Assembly: GCA_965229635.1 (NCBI GenBank) | Contig: OZ245894.1 | Span: 868,001-932,000 of the forward strand | DNA: 64,000 nt | Origin: BQJU01 sp965229635 | GTDB taxonomy: Bacteria > Bacteroidota > Bacteroidia > Chitinophagales > Saprospiraceae | Reading direction: 5' to 3' | Shown here: positions 1 through 8,040 of the stretch, in pieces | Layout of the letters: every line of letters begins with the position of its first letter | Position numbering within the stretch: position 1 is the first letter of the stretch | Position numbers and translations under genes: made by a program | The notes under the pieces: model-generated | Seen by the model: the letters and a program-made list of their open reading frames with translations, nothing else | What the model was told of the DNA's origin: nothing | The model's database searches: none

Positions 1-322
1 TTAGTGCAATGAGAAAAAGCCACACTTTGGCCAGATCCCAGGGAATACGCTTACGCAACCCGACATCCGAATGACTTTGATAGATGCGATGCACCAGCCA
101 GCCCAGTGCTATCGGCGTGACAATGGCAAAGGCAGCGGAGTGCGTAATGGCCCGGTGAAAGGCCAGCGCACTGATTTCATCAGCCGGAAAATTGGCCAGT
201 ACATCAAGATCGGGAATGGTACCACCAATAGCGCCCCAAAGCATGGCGCGGTTGCCGGCCTTACGGCCAAGGACGACTTCACCAACGGCGGCGCCCAGCG
301 TAATCTGTGTGAGGGAATCCAT
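1..322 (-). CDS. YdjM/DUF457-type membrane-bound metal-dependent hydrolase, C-terminus outside the window
   Basis: Reading the minus strand from an ATG at 322 gives an open frame to the window edge, beginning MDSLTQITLGAAVGEVVLG and continuing through GGTIPDLDVLAN and FHRAITHSAAF. This N-terminus is typical of the DUF457/YdjM family of inner-membrane proteins annotated as metal-dependent hydrolases. The conserved PDLD and HR-ITHS histidine/aspartate motifs are the presumed metal site, and hydrophobic segments follow. Only about 107 residues are visible. The biochemical role of the family is poorly defined, so only the family is claimed. Confidence 0.8.
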   Translation of the reverse strand, partial: MDSLTQITLGAAVGEVVLGRKAGNRAMLWGAIGGTIPDLDVLANFPADEISALAFHRAITHSAAFAIVTPIALGWLVHRIYQSHSDVGLRKRIPWDLAKVWLFLIAL

Positions 323-500
323 GCGGGTTTTACTACTGTTTCTGTTAGAGCTTATTTATATGCAAACAAGCCCTTAATATTTTGTAAAAATAACCCTCTG
401 GATGGAGGTAAGTTTATCCCGAATCACTTTTTTGGAAATAAATCGACTGATACAGGAAATATCAGGACGAACAATTACCTTGACATTCCTTACATTGTTA

Positions 501-1217
501 CTACTTCCCGGCATAAAGCAGAAAAATGGCCGGCCTTTTGTGGAAGTCGGGCAACTTGCCTTTTTGCCATTGGTTAATGGGCTGGGATATCACCTTTTCT
601 GCGGGTAAACTTAAATCCACGGCAACGGCAAACTGGGTGGCAGGAGCCAGGGTTTTCACTGCCACTTCTAAAAGGTTGTTGTTGCGGTAGGGCGTTTCGA
701 TGAAGAGTTGTGTCTGTTGGTGTTTCCGGGACAATTGTTCCAGCTGTTTGAGCTTGCTGCTCAGTTCATTGGGTTTGTGCGGAAGGTAGCCATGAAAGGT
801 AAACGACTGCCCGTTCATACCGGAGGCCATCAAACCGAGTACCAAAGAAGATGGCCCCACTAAAGGCACCACCTCAATATTGCGCCGGTGTGCCTCCTGC
901 ACGACCAATGCCCCGGGATCGGCTACTCCCGGACAACCGGCTTCGGATAAAACGCCGATATCATTTCCCGCATCAGCCGGTTCCAAAAAACGGGCAATGC
1001 CCTCAGATGGGTCATATTTGTTGAGTTCAAATACGGTAAGCACGTTGATGGGGCGTTCCGGCTCCGTACTTTTGATAAATCGGCGGGCCGTCTTTGCCCT
1101 TTCGGCAATGAAATAATCAAGCCGATGCAGGATCTGGATCACGTAAGTGGGAAGCGTATGCACGGCATCATCACCCAAGGGGGTGGGGATGAGGTAGAGC
1201 TTTCCTTTATTTGACAT
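501..1217 (-). CDS. RsmI-like SAM-dependent methyltransferase (tetrapyrrole methylase fold)
   Basis: A 238-residue cytoplasmic protein. It starts with KLYLIPTPLGDD, the first strand of the tetrapyrrole-methylase fold, and carries SEAGCPGVADPGA near residue 90, equivalent to the S-x-AG-PG-SDPG signature of RsmI, which 2'-O-methylates C1402 of 16S rRNA. VPLVGPSSLVLGLMASG and FIETPYRNN complete the SAM and substrate regions. Canonical RsmI is about 280 residues with the sequence SDAGTPGISDPG; this shorter, diverged form is the second RsmI-like paralogue common in Bacteroidota, so rRNA methylation is inferred, not certain. It is followed on the same strand by the YdjM-like gene after about 180 bp. 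Confidence 0.85.
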   Translation of the reverse strand: MSNKGKLYLIPTPLGDDAVHTLPTYVIQILHRLDYFIAERAKTARRFIKSTEPERPINVLTVFELNKYDPSEGIARFLEPADAGNDIGVLSEAGCPGVADPGALVVQEAHRRNIEVVPLVGPSSLVLGLMASGMNGQSFTFHGYLPHKPNELSSKLKQLEQLSRKHQQTQLFIETPYRNNNLLEVAVKTLAPATQFAVAVDLSLPAEKVISQPINQWQKGKLPDFHKRPAIFLLYAGK

Positions 1218-1323
1218 AATTTTCTTTTGTGGTGGTCAAAATAATAAAGCCACCGGAAATTCTGTTGCTTCACCCTAAATTCTTTACGCAGAATTTCTAT
1301 AATCTTCCGTAACTTCGTCAGTG

Positions 1324-4038
1324 ATGTCTAGTCCCGTATCTTCTATTTTGCGTTACTTCCGAGCCTGTTACGCTGCCGACTATAAGGCGGTGCAGTTGCT
1401 GAATTTTTTTAGTAAAAAAATCACACATCCGCTTTTACTCGACGAAGCAACACTGCTCGAAGGTTCCCTGATGCAAGTCCCGGTCGACACCAAATGGGGA
1501 GAAACGGTGAGCTCTTTTTTGCTGTTGCACAGCAAGGAAAAGCAATTGGTTTGTGGCTCCATTTTCCTTTTGGGAAAGACATCACTACTGGGCAAACCGC
1601 AGCGCATCTGTGCCCCACTTTATCTGCACAATGCCGAGATTTTGCACGAACAGGAGGTCTATTACGTCACGATCAATGAGCAAGATCCGATCATTAATCC
1701 GGTGGTTATCGACGCCCTCAAAAATGCCTCGCACGAAACCGGTCTGTATGAAGAACTGGTCGATAAATTGCCGAAAGGCTACCTCGGGTTTGCAGAAATG
1801 CACAAGATTCAGGAACTATTAGCCGAATATTTTCCCGAACTGCAAATCAAAGCGCTTGATCAATACCCTGATTTGCACAGGCGCAATCAAATGCGTGCTC
1901 CGCAGTCCGGTGCCAAAATGGTACCGGCCATAGGTGTAGGACTCATGGACAAATCCACCGGCTCAATGGGTATTTTGAATGAGCTGGAAGACATTGCTCG
2001 TAGCGGAAAGTTTTCAACGCCGCTACTGGAATTATTTGGCCAGAAGCCACCTCCCATTCACCGGAAAGAGGTGAACGATATCTGGTTGCCCGTTAGCCTT
2101 AGTGCCAACCAGGAGGGCATTCTAAAAAATACCCGACACTTTCACCTCAATATGGTGGTCGGTCCGCCGGGAACCGGGAAATCTTTTACCATCGCGGCGC
2201 TGGCTGTCCACTGTATGAACCGGGGAGAATCGGTGCTCATTGCTTCTAAAAACACCCAGGCCGTTAATGTGGTGGTTAATAAGATTGAGGAAGATATGGG
2301 CCTTCGCGACATAGTGGTTAGGGCTAGTGGGCGGGATTACAAAAAATTTTTGCGCAGACGACTACAGGACTGGTTGAGTGGCATTGGTTTGAAAAAACAA
2401 TACCAGGGAAACCTGATGAAAGCGCAGGTCAATCTCCGCTATCGCAAAAAGAAAGTGAGGAAAATGGAGGTGATCGCTACTAGCAGGGAGGCTAATGAAA
2501 TTCGCCACGGCGAAAAAATTACGCATGAAGGAGGGTGGTGGCACCAATGGAGATTGCGCTGGCTTCAACGCAGACTAAAGGGCATAGTGCCCATGTGGGA
2601 GTATATGTTTGACCTGGAAAACGAAATGCAAAAGCTGCACCAGGATGTTCGTAAATTTCTCGAAAAAGGCTTTCAGTATCGCCTCACTCGAGCCCTGCGA
2701 CATCACCGGCAGGATTTGATGCTGTTTTTGCAGGGATTGAAATCCAAAACCGGCAACGAAAAAGAGAATTACTTTACCAACGTACAATTCTCCCGCGTAC
2801 TGAAAGCTTTGCCAATTTGGGTGGTCAATGCTGCCGATGTGCATCAGGTGCTGCCATTGGAAAAAGAACTCTTTGATGTCGTTTTGATCGACGAAGCCAG
2901 CCAGTGTGACATTGCCAGTGCTTTGCCGTTGATACAACGGGCCAAACGGGTGGTCGTGGTGGGCGACCCTAAACAATTGCGGCATATCTCTTTTCTGTCA
3001 ACAGCCCAACAGGAACAACTGGCCCGCCAAATGGGGCTAAACAACTTGCCGAAAGCCCAACTCGATTACCGCAATAAGAGCCTACTCGATTTGGTGAGTG
3101 AAACGCTGGAAAGCCAGGACCAGGTGCATTTTCTGGACGAACACTTTCGGAGCCAGCCGGGGATTATTTCTTTTAGTAATCAGGAGTTTTACCGTAGTGA
3201 ACTCAAAATCATGACGGCCACGCCCACCAACCAGATGGAGGAAAGCGTACAACTGGAGTTCTCGAATGGCACCAGGGAGGGCCAGGGGCACAACCCTGCG
3301 GAGATTAACCAAATCATGGATAAGGTGGAGGAGATCATTCGGTTGGAAGCGCCATTGTATGGAACCCTCTGTCAGTCCATCGGCATCCTGTCACCTTTCC
3401 GTGATCAGGTCAACCAATTGCGGAAACAAGCCCAGGAGCGTTTTTCCGACTCGCAGTTATCTCGTCACCAGCTATTGATCGGTACGCCATTTGAGTTTCA
3501 GGGTGAGGAGCGCGACATCATGCTGCTTTCTTTTGCCATCGACAACCAAACCCCAGGGGGTGTTTTTCACTACCTCAATCGGGAAGATGTTTTTAACGTC
3601 AGCATCACCCGTGCCCGGTCCTTACAGCTTCTTTATTATTCCTTTGACCCGAGCGGATTGGACCAGAAATCCCTGCTGCGAAGATATTTTGATAACCTTT
3701 CCAGGCTTGCCCCGCACAGCAGCGACACGGAAGAAGTTCCACAGGATCCCTTTTTATTGGAAGTATATGAGTTATTGGTCCGCTGGGAGATGGATAAAGT
3801 GTATATACACTATCCCATTGCGGGCATGAATATTGACTTGGTTGTTGTCAATAATGAACAAACCTTCTGCATCGATCTGGTGGGCTTTCCGGGACAGTTT
3901 GCGGAAGCCATTCCCATTGAAAGGTGGCGTATCCTGGACCGCATTGGATTAAAAAGCTTTGCCCTGCCTTACAGTTTGTGGCGCTTTGAACGAGAGCGAT
4001 GCACGGCTAGTCTTTTGGCATTTTTGAAACAATATTAA
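1324..4038 (+). CDS. Superfamily 1 (UPF1/DNA2-like) helicase with nuclease-like C-terminal region
   Basis: A 904-residue protein. The ATG at 1324 is preferred, but an adjacent GTG at 1321 could serve. Residues 1-250 are an unassigned N-terminal region. Helicase motifs follow: Walker A GPPGTGKS (about 280-288), DEASQ motif II (about 523), GDPKQLRH motif III (about 548), HFRSQPG (about 608), GTPFEFQGEERDI (about 720) and SITRARS motif VI (about 760). The last 100 residues (FLLEVYELL...IDLVVV...FCIDLVG) resemble the core of restriction-endonuclease-like DUF559/Vsr folds: a hydrophobic strand with Asp, then a second strand. The usual E-x-K is replaced by D-L-V, so nuclease activity is doubtful. 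It stands alone, with no operon partner. A nucleic-acid-processing or phage-defence role is inference. Confidence 0.85.
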   Translation: MSSPVSSILRYFRACYAADYKAVQLLNFFSKKITHPLLLDEATLLEGSLMQVPVDTKWGETVSSFLLLHSKEKQLVCGSIFLLGKTSLLGKPQRICAPLYLHNAEILHEQEVYYVTINEQDPIINPVVIDALKNASHETGLYEELVDKLPKGYLGFAEMHKIQELLAEYFPELQIKALDQYPDLHRRNQMRAPQSGAKMVPAIGVGLMDKSTGSMGILNELEDIARSGKFSTPLLELFGQKPPPIHRKEVNDIWLPVSLSANQEGILKNTRHFHLNMVVGPPGTGKSFTIAALAVHCMNRGESVLIASKNTQAVNVVVNKIEEDMGLRDIVVRASGRDYKKFLRRRLQDWLSGIGLKKQYQGNLMKAQVNLRYRKKKVRKMEVIATSREANEIRHGEKITHEGGWWHQWRLRWLQRRLKGIVPMWEYMFDLENEMQKLHQDVRKFLEKGFQYRLTRALRHHRQDLMLFLQGLKSKTGNEKENYFTNVQFSRVLKALPIWVVNAADVHQVLPLEKELFDVVLIDEASQCDIASALPLIQRAKRVVVVGDPKQLRHISFLSTAQQEQLARQMGLNNLPKAQLDYRNKSLLDLVSETLESQDQVHFLDEHFRSQPGIISFSNQEFYRSELKIMTATPTNQMEESVQLEFSNGTREGQGHNPAEINQIMDKVEEIIRLEAPLYGTLCQSIGILSPFRDQVNQLRKQAQERFSDSQLSRHQLLIGTPFEFQGEERDIMLLSFAIDNQTPGGVFHYLNREDVFNVSITRARSLQLLYYSFDPSGLDQKSLLRRYFDNLSRLAPHSSDTEEVPQDPFLLEVYELLVRWEMDKVYIHYPIAGMNIDLVVVNNEQTFCIDLVGFPGQFAEAIPIERWRILDRIGLKSFALPYSLWRFERERCTASLLAFLKQY

Positions 4039-4449
4039 CACGTTGCTTATGTCTTTTCTTGGGCCAAAAAGCAGGCATTACGTTCTCGGTAAATGTTTTT
4101 TTTCTTCTGAAAATAAAAAGTCGTCACATTTTTCATTTTGCGGAAAGCTAAAATGATATTGATTGCCAGTAGGTTATAGAGATAGTTGTGTGGCTGGAAA
4201 AAATGAGCAGCTTGATTTTTGTATAATTTACTATGTCACAAAAAGTAAAAAACAGCCCGTCTTTTATCAGTTTTCAATTTTTAATTTTGAAAAGCTACGT
4301 GCTTTACCCCAACTGACGCCAAAGAGTTCCGAATAAATAGAGAAATATTTCACACTTAATCTCCTTGAACATCCTCGTTTTCAAGCTGACGGTTTTTTGG
4401 CTAGACCCCTGAGTTTACATGAAACAAATTATACTCAGTTATAATTTAT

Positions 4450-4663
4450 GATACGGCGGTTGGGTGCAGTTTTAGGCTAGTTCCCCTTCCGTTGTCACCG
4501 TCGGGAACACTGCGAACAACAACTTTTTTGCACTTATTTAACCCCGATGGTGTACCGGTTGCCTGAAGTCGGTTTTCCGCCAGGGCAGCCGGTAACCATT
4601 TACTACCCGTGGAAAGGTAGCGATTTTGGCAGCATCTTATTCTCCCTTTAAGATGCTGCTTTT
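4450..4663 (+). ncRNA. Candidate structured RNA (unassigned family)
   Basis: Four hairpins occur in a row. (1) GTTCCC at 4480 pairs with GGGAAC at 4503, flanked by GCAGT (4466) and ACTGC (4509). (2) ACCGGTTGCC at 4554 pairs with GGCAGCCGGT at 4584, with one G-U. (3) CTACC at 4603 pairs with GGTAG at 4616. (4) GCAGCATCTT at 4629 pairs with AAGATGCTGC at 4650, followed by TTTT. The last looks like an intrinsic terminator on the plus strand, yet the nearest plus-strand gene ended almost 600 bp upstream, which suggests a separate transcript. I looked for tmRNA, RNase P, SRP and 6S signatures and saw none. The first three hairpins could be chance structure. Confidence 0.35.
4629..4663 (+). terminator. 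Intrinsic terminator-like hairpin
   Basis: A perfect 10-bp stem GCAGCATCTT/AAGATGCTGC with an 11-nt loop is followed by TTTTC on the plus strand. On the minus strand it lies about 40 bp beyond the nitroreductase stop but has no U-run, so it would be a poor terminator for that gene. Confidence 0.6.
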
Positions 4664-4699
4664 CTGGTTAAAGACGCAGCATCAGGAGGCATCTGCTGA

Positions 4700-5269
4700 T
4701 TATTTCCACTCCACTTTTTCTTCAATCGGGCCTCTGGTCGAAGGAATCTCTCCAAGATCGTGGTGGCCCATGTAGAACAATCCCAAACAGCGTTCACCGG
4801 GCTGCAACCCCAGCCATTCATCTGCCTCAATAATCGAACGGGGAGAACTCCAGTAACTGCCGATGCCGTACGCAGTACAGGTAAGCCAAATATTTTGAAC
4901 GGCGCAGGCCACAGCGGCAACCTCTTCCCATTCGGGCAGGCTTTCAGCCGGGTCTCTCTGCATGCAAATGACAATCACACAGGCACTCCGCAAAGGCTTT
5001 TCTACGGTTTTTTTCAGCTTCATTTCCGAAAACTTGTCTTCTGGTGTATTGTCGCGGTACCAGTTTCCTAGATAGTCCGATAGGTTTTGTAACGCCTCTC
5101 CTCTGAAAACCTTAAACCGCCAGGGTTCGGTCTTGCGGTGAGTGGGTGCCCAATTGGCATTTTCCAGTATCTCGTGGAGTACCTCATCTGAAATCGGACG
5201 GTCATTGTAGGTGTTGGGAAAGATAGAACGGCGCTGGCGAATTAAAGTATTGATTTGATCAGGAGTCAT
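4700..5269 (-). CDS. Nitroreductase family FMN oxidoreductase
   Basis: A 189-residue cytoplasmic flavoprotein of the nitroreductase superfamily, which uses FMN and NAD(P)H to reduce nitro groups, quinones or related substrates. The family hallmarks are the N-terminal RRQRRSIFP-type FMN-phosphate-binding segment, the NANWAPTHRKTEPWRF motif around residue 35-55, and YGIGSYWSSP near residue 140, which lines the flavin. Its size fits the compact YdjA-like subgroup. It is divergent from the small membrane protein gene at 5369, and the 100 bp between them should hold both promoters. The physiological substrate is unknown. Confidence 0.88.
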   Translation of the reverse strand: MTPDQINTLIRQRRSIFPNTYNDRPISDEVLHEILENANWAPTHRKTEPWRFKVFRGEALQNLSDYLGNWYRDNTPEDKFSEMKLKKTVEKPLRSACVIVICMQRDPAESLPEWEEVAAVACAVQNIWLTCTAYGIGSYWSSPRSIIEADEWLGLQPGERCLGLFYMGHHDLGEIPSTRGPIEEKVEWK

Positions 5270-5304
5270 AGCGAATAGTTAGAGAAAGTTAAATTTTCAG
5301 AAAT

Positions 5305-5337
5305 TATTGAAAGTTGTGAATATTTAATGTATATTTG
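5305..5337 (+). promoter_or_regulatory. Bacteroidota-type promoter for the small membrane protein gene
   Basis: TATATTTG at 5330-5337 matches the TAnnTTTG -7 consensus, with a TATTG element about 20 bp upstream (5305-5309) as a weak -33 box. The predicted transcript starts about 25 bp before the ATG at 5369. Confidence 0.5.
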
Positions 5338-5368
5338 TTTACAACATGAACATCCAAAGATAACCATC

Positions 5369-5773
5369 ATGAAAGCAATTCAAATTATTAAACGACCGGA
5401 TTTAGGTTTACAGGCATTGACACTATCCGGTATTGCCATCTGTGCCCTGTGTAGTCTTTACGAGCCCGGCATCTTGATCTTCAGTATGTTAGGCCTGCTC
5501 TTTCTGGGTTTTGTGCAACTAATGGTGGCGACTTTTCGCAGTATTATCCTTAAAAATAAAGTTGACCAAACCTACTTGTTTTCGGCACTGACCTACTGTG
5601 GCATGCTCTACCTGAGCACATGGTTGGAAGGCAACATTTCTTATCACCTGAAAGATGATCTTTGGCCGCTGATTATTGCATTTTGGGCAGTGATCCCTTT
5701 CATCGGCGGTACCTGGTACTTCATTTATCAGGTGAAAACCGATTGGGAGATTGAACAAAGTGAATACGTATAA
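5369..5773 (+). CDS. Small polytopic membrane protein, unknown function
   Basis: A 134-residue protein beginning MKAIQIIKRPDLGLQALT. The ATG at 5369 is preferred over one at 5327 because the upstream part overlaps the predicted promoter and encodes an unlikely leader. Four hydrophobic segments alternate with short charged loops (LSGIAICALCSLY, ILIFSMLGLLFLGFVQL, LFSALTYCGMLYLS, LIIAFWAVIPFIGGTWYFIY), so it is an integral inner-membrane protein ending in an acidic cytoplasmic tail. I recognise no family. It is followed after 2 bp by a second four-helix protein, and the two probably form an operon and perhaps a complex. Confidence 0.7.
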   Translation: MKAIQIIKRPDLGLQALTLSGIAICALCSLYEPGILIFSMLGLLFLGFVQLMVATFRSIILKNKVDQTYLFSALTYCGMLYLSTWLEGNISYHLKDDLWPLIIAFWAVIPFIGGTWYFIYQVKTDWEIEQSEYV

Positions 5774-5775
5774 TT

Positions 5776-6135
5776 ATGGTACCTAGAATAAGAATGAAAA
5801 TTGATTTATTAGGTCAGGCGGTATTAGCCGTAGCGCTTTTGCTATTGGGTTTTTACTCTACCGGCATCAAGTGGACGCATACTACGCTGTTTGTCCTGGC
5901 CATCTGGCAGCTGGGCAGTGCCATCCACCTGTTTTACGTATACCGCCATATCCGCCGCGTGCGTTATCTACGTACGGCATTGGTCATTGGCATCAGCCTG
6001 CCCATCTGGTATCACCTAATTGGCAATGTCGCTTTTCTCTCCGTGGCCGGTCTTGTTTTGTGGTACTTCATTCAAACCATCCGCGATACCATCGTCGTGT
6101 ACCGGCGGCCAAAGTCATTCTGGGATTTAATATAA
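5776..6135 (+). CDS. Small polytopic membrane protein, partner of the preceding gene
   Basis: 119 residues with four hydrophobic segments (LGQAVLAVALLLLGFYS, TLFVLAIWQLGSAIHLFYVY, ALVIGISLPIWYHLIG, LSVAGLVLWYFIQTI) and a basic loop YRHIRRVRYLR. The ATG at 5776 lies 2 bp after the previous stop; an alternative ATG at 5794 would begin MKIDLLGQ. Architecture resembles the upstream protein, but I see no strong sequence identity and recognise no family. The next gene downstream is the metal-responsive regulator, which has its own promoter. Confidence 0.7.
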   Translation: MVPRIRMKIDLLGQAVLAVALLLLGFYSTGIKWTHTTLFVLAIWQLGSAIHLFYVYRHIRRVRYLRTALVIGISLPIWYHLIGNVAFLSVAGLVLWYFIQTIRDTIVVYRRPKSFWDLI

Positions 6136-6142
6136 TCCTAAA

Positions 6143-6178
6143 TTTGTTTTTAGATTAATCTAAATTAGCCTATCTTTG
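6143..6178 (+). promoter_or_regulatory. mntR-type promoter with palindromic metalloregulator operator
   Basis: TATCTTTG at 6171-6178 is a perfect TAnnTTTG -7 box, with TTTG at 6143-6146 upstream. Between them lies a perfect 16-bp palindrome, TTTAGATTAATCTAAA (6149-6164). Its TTAG/CTAA half-sites resemble DtxR/MntR-family operators. A bound repressor would block the promoter, so autoregulation of the downstream mntR-like gene and its transporter operon is likely. A second copy of the flanking decamer CTAAATTAGC (6160-6169) occurs inverted at 6282-6291, just before the ATG at 6295. Confidence 0.65.
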
Positions 6179-6294
6179 TATGACTAGTGCGACTAGTCCG
6201 AAATAGTTGATACTTTTTTCAGGCTAGAAGCATTGAAGATGCTGAATATTAGATATCAATTATTTCTGCATCAATCCACTAGCTAATTTAGTCT

Positions 6295-6993
6295 ATGCAA
6301 AACCTTTCACAAACTGAGGAAAATTACCTCAAAGCAATCTTCAAACTTTCTGAAGGGGTGTCCAGCCCCGCCAGCACTAATGCCATTTCGGGTGAGATGA
6401 ATACCAGTGCGGCTTCCGTGACGGATATGGTGATCCGATTGTCCAAAAAAGAGCTGGTGGATTACAAAAAGCGCAAGGGTGTTCGCCTCACCGATCAGGG
6501 CATGCAAATTGCCACCCACCTGGTGCGCAAGCACCGGCTCTGGGAGGTCTTTCTGGTGGAAAAACTCGACTTTTCCTGGGATGAAGTACACGAAATTGCG
6601 GAACAGCTGGAGCACATCAAGTCATTGGACCTGGTGGAGCGCCTCGACAACTTTCTGGGCAATCCACAATTTGATCCCCACGGCGACCCGATTCCCGATG
6701 CCGAGGGTAATTTTGCTTATCGCAAACAGGTATTGTTGGCCGAATTAGCACCCGGTGACAGAGGTACTGTGGTAGGGGTCCAGGATCACACTACAGCTTT
6801 CTTACAATACCTGGATCAGTTGGACCTGGGGCTAGGTGCACAGGTCCTTTTACTGGAGCGTTTTGCTTATGACGAATCGGTGAAAATCACCCTGAATGAC
6901 GACAAGGAAATGATCTTATCAAAGAAGGTTTGTCAAAATTTATTTATTCAAAAGAAATCAGCTTCCGCCAATGGAAAGGCCGGAAAAAAGTAA
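6295..6993 (+). CDS. mntR: DtxR/MntR-family metal-dependent transcriptional repressor
   Basis: A 232-residue regulator with three DtxR-family parts. The N-terminal winged helix (about 1-65: NLSQTEENYLKAIFKLSE, ASVTDMVIRLSKKELV, RKGVRLTDQG) binds DNA. The metal-binding and dimerisation domain (about 66-140) includes RKHRLWEVFLVEKL, EVHEIAEQLEHI and the FDPHGDPIP segment. The C-terminal FeoA/SH3-like domain (about 145-220) begins LLAELAPGDRGTVVGV. The protein represses metal-uptake genes when loaded with Mn(II) or Fe(II). It leads an operon with a TroA-like binding protein and an ABC ATPase, and its promoter carries a matching palindrome. Manganese is favoured by context; iron or zinc is not excluded. 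Confidence 0.9.
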   Translation: MQNLSQTEENYLKAIFKLSEGVSSPASTNAISGEMNTSAASVTDMVIRLSKKELVDYKKRKGVRLTDQGMQIATHLVRKHRLWEVFLVEKLDFSWDEVHEIAEQLEHIKSLDLVERLDNFLGNPQFDPHGDPIPDAEGNFAYRKQVLLAELAPGDRGTVVGVQDHTTAFLQYLDQLDLGLGAQVLLLERFAYDESVKITLNDDKEMILSKKVCQNLFIQKKSASANGKAGKK

Positions 6994-7029
6994 TCAGCCA
7001 ACAGGATTAGTACACAAAAACAAACAATC

Positions 7030-8037
7030 ATGATCAAGAAATGGGGTGTCTTTCTACTGATTTTGGGAATGGCAACCACTTTTGTCAAGGCCCAGGAAGA
7101 AAAGCCGCTGGTAGTGGCCACCGCATCGATATTCGCCGATATGGCAGAAGTGATTTCAGGCGGCCTGGTAGAGGTGCGGTCGGTAGTGCCCATTGGGGGA
7201 GACCCACACATTTATGAACCGACGCCCGGCGATGCACAGCTTATCGCAAAAGCGGATCTCATTATCAAAAATGACCTCACCTTCGAGGGGTGGCTGACCG
7301 AACTTATTGACAATTCAGGCACCAAAGCCCGGGTAGTCACCATCACCAGGGGGATTCAACCCATTGAAAGCATCAAATACAAAAACTCGGCCGATCCCCA
7401 CGCCTGGATGTCGGCTAAAAACGGATTGATTTACATCAAAAACATCACTGATGCCCTGGTTGAACTTGATCCATTGCACACCCGCGAATACGAGTTTAAC
7501 CACGATGTTTACCGCGAACAATTGATGGAGGTAGACAACTATATTGAGGAGGAAATTCAGAAGATTCCGGAGCAGCGCCGCATCCTGATCACCTCTCATG
7601 ATGCGTTTCGCTATTATGGCCAGCGCTACGGCATTACCGTAGAGGCCATCCTCGGCACTTCCACCGATGCTGATGCCCAAACTTCTGACCTGATCCGCCT
7701 CAACAAAATCATCAAGGAATCAGGTATTCCGGCGGTTTTTATCGAAACGACGGTCAATCCTAAATTACTGGAGCAACTGGCCACCTCCAATAACATTGAA
7801 ATTGGCGGCAAGCTTTATTCCGATTCTATCGGTGATGAAAACAGTCCGGCTCCCTCCTATCTGGAAATGCTGCGGTTTAATACCAACACGATCATAGCGG
7901 CACTGACAAAGGAGGTCACACTAGGGGAGCAACCGGCAGAGGATGCCCCCGATTCCTCCAATTGGTGGTTGTTTGGAGTGCTGGCCATCCTCTTGATTGG
8001 TGGTTTTTTCATTATGTTTAGTAAACTAAATGCCTAG
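7030..8037 (+). CDS. Metal ABC transporter substrate-binding protein (ZnuA/TroA/PsaA family)
   Basis: A 335-residue exported protein that captures Mn(II) or Zn(II) for an ABC importer. A signal peptide (MIKKWGVFLLILGMATTFVKA) precedes the cluster-9 binding-protein fold. Predicted ligands are His60 (GGDPHIYEP), His124 (ADPHAW), His190 (ITSHDAF) and Asp265 (YSDSIGDE). This three-His-one-Asp set is like treponemal TroA, which binds both Zn and Mn, and differs from the Glu-containing PsaA set. Unusually, a C-terminal transmembrane helix (WWLFGVLAILLIGGFFIMF, about 312-330) would anchor it to the membrane in place of the usual lipid anchor. It lies 36 bp after mntR and 3 bp before the ATPase gene. 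Confidence 0.9.
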   Translation: MIKKWGVFLLILGMATTFVKAQEEKPLVVATASIFADMAEVISGGLVEVRSVVPIGGDPHIYEPTPGDAQLIAKADLIIKNDLTFEGWLTELIDNSGTKARVVTITRGIQPIESIKYKNSADPHAWMSAKNGLIYIKNITDALVELDPLHTREYEFNHDVYREQLMEVDNYIEEEIQKIPEQRRILITSHDAFRYYGQRYGITVEAILGTSTDADAQTSDLIRLNKIIKESGIPAVFIETTVNPKLLEQLATSNNIEIGGKLYSDSIGDENSPAPSYLEMLRFNTNTIIAALTKEVTLGEQPAEDAPDSSNWWLFGVLAILLIGGFFIMFSKLNA

Positions 8038-8040
8038 CTT

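Larger units (their letters stand above)
4039..4699. other. AT-rich intergenic region with GC-richer, hairpin-forming 3' half
   Basis: No convincing open frame lies in these 660 bases. The first 400 are AT-rich without obvious features. From about 4450 the composition becomes GC-richer and holds four successive inverted repeats ending in a terminator-like hairpin, described as a separate candidate RNA. Confidence 0.6.

Noticed and set aside
71..577. 168-residue plus-strand open frame
   Set aside because: It is antisense to the YdjM-like gene (minus strand, 1-322) and runs into the RsmI-like gene; no family features or promoter.
1324..4038. Mokosh-type or other named anti-phage system
   Set aside because: No phospholipase-D HxK motifs in the tail and no partner genes; evidence is too thin to name a system.
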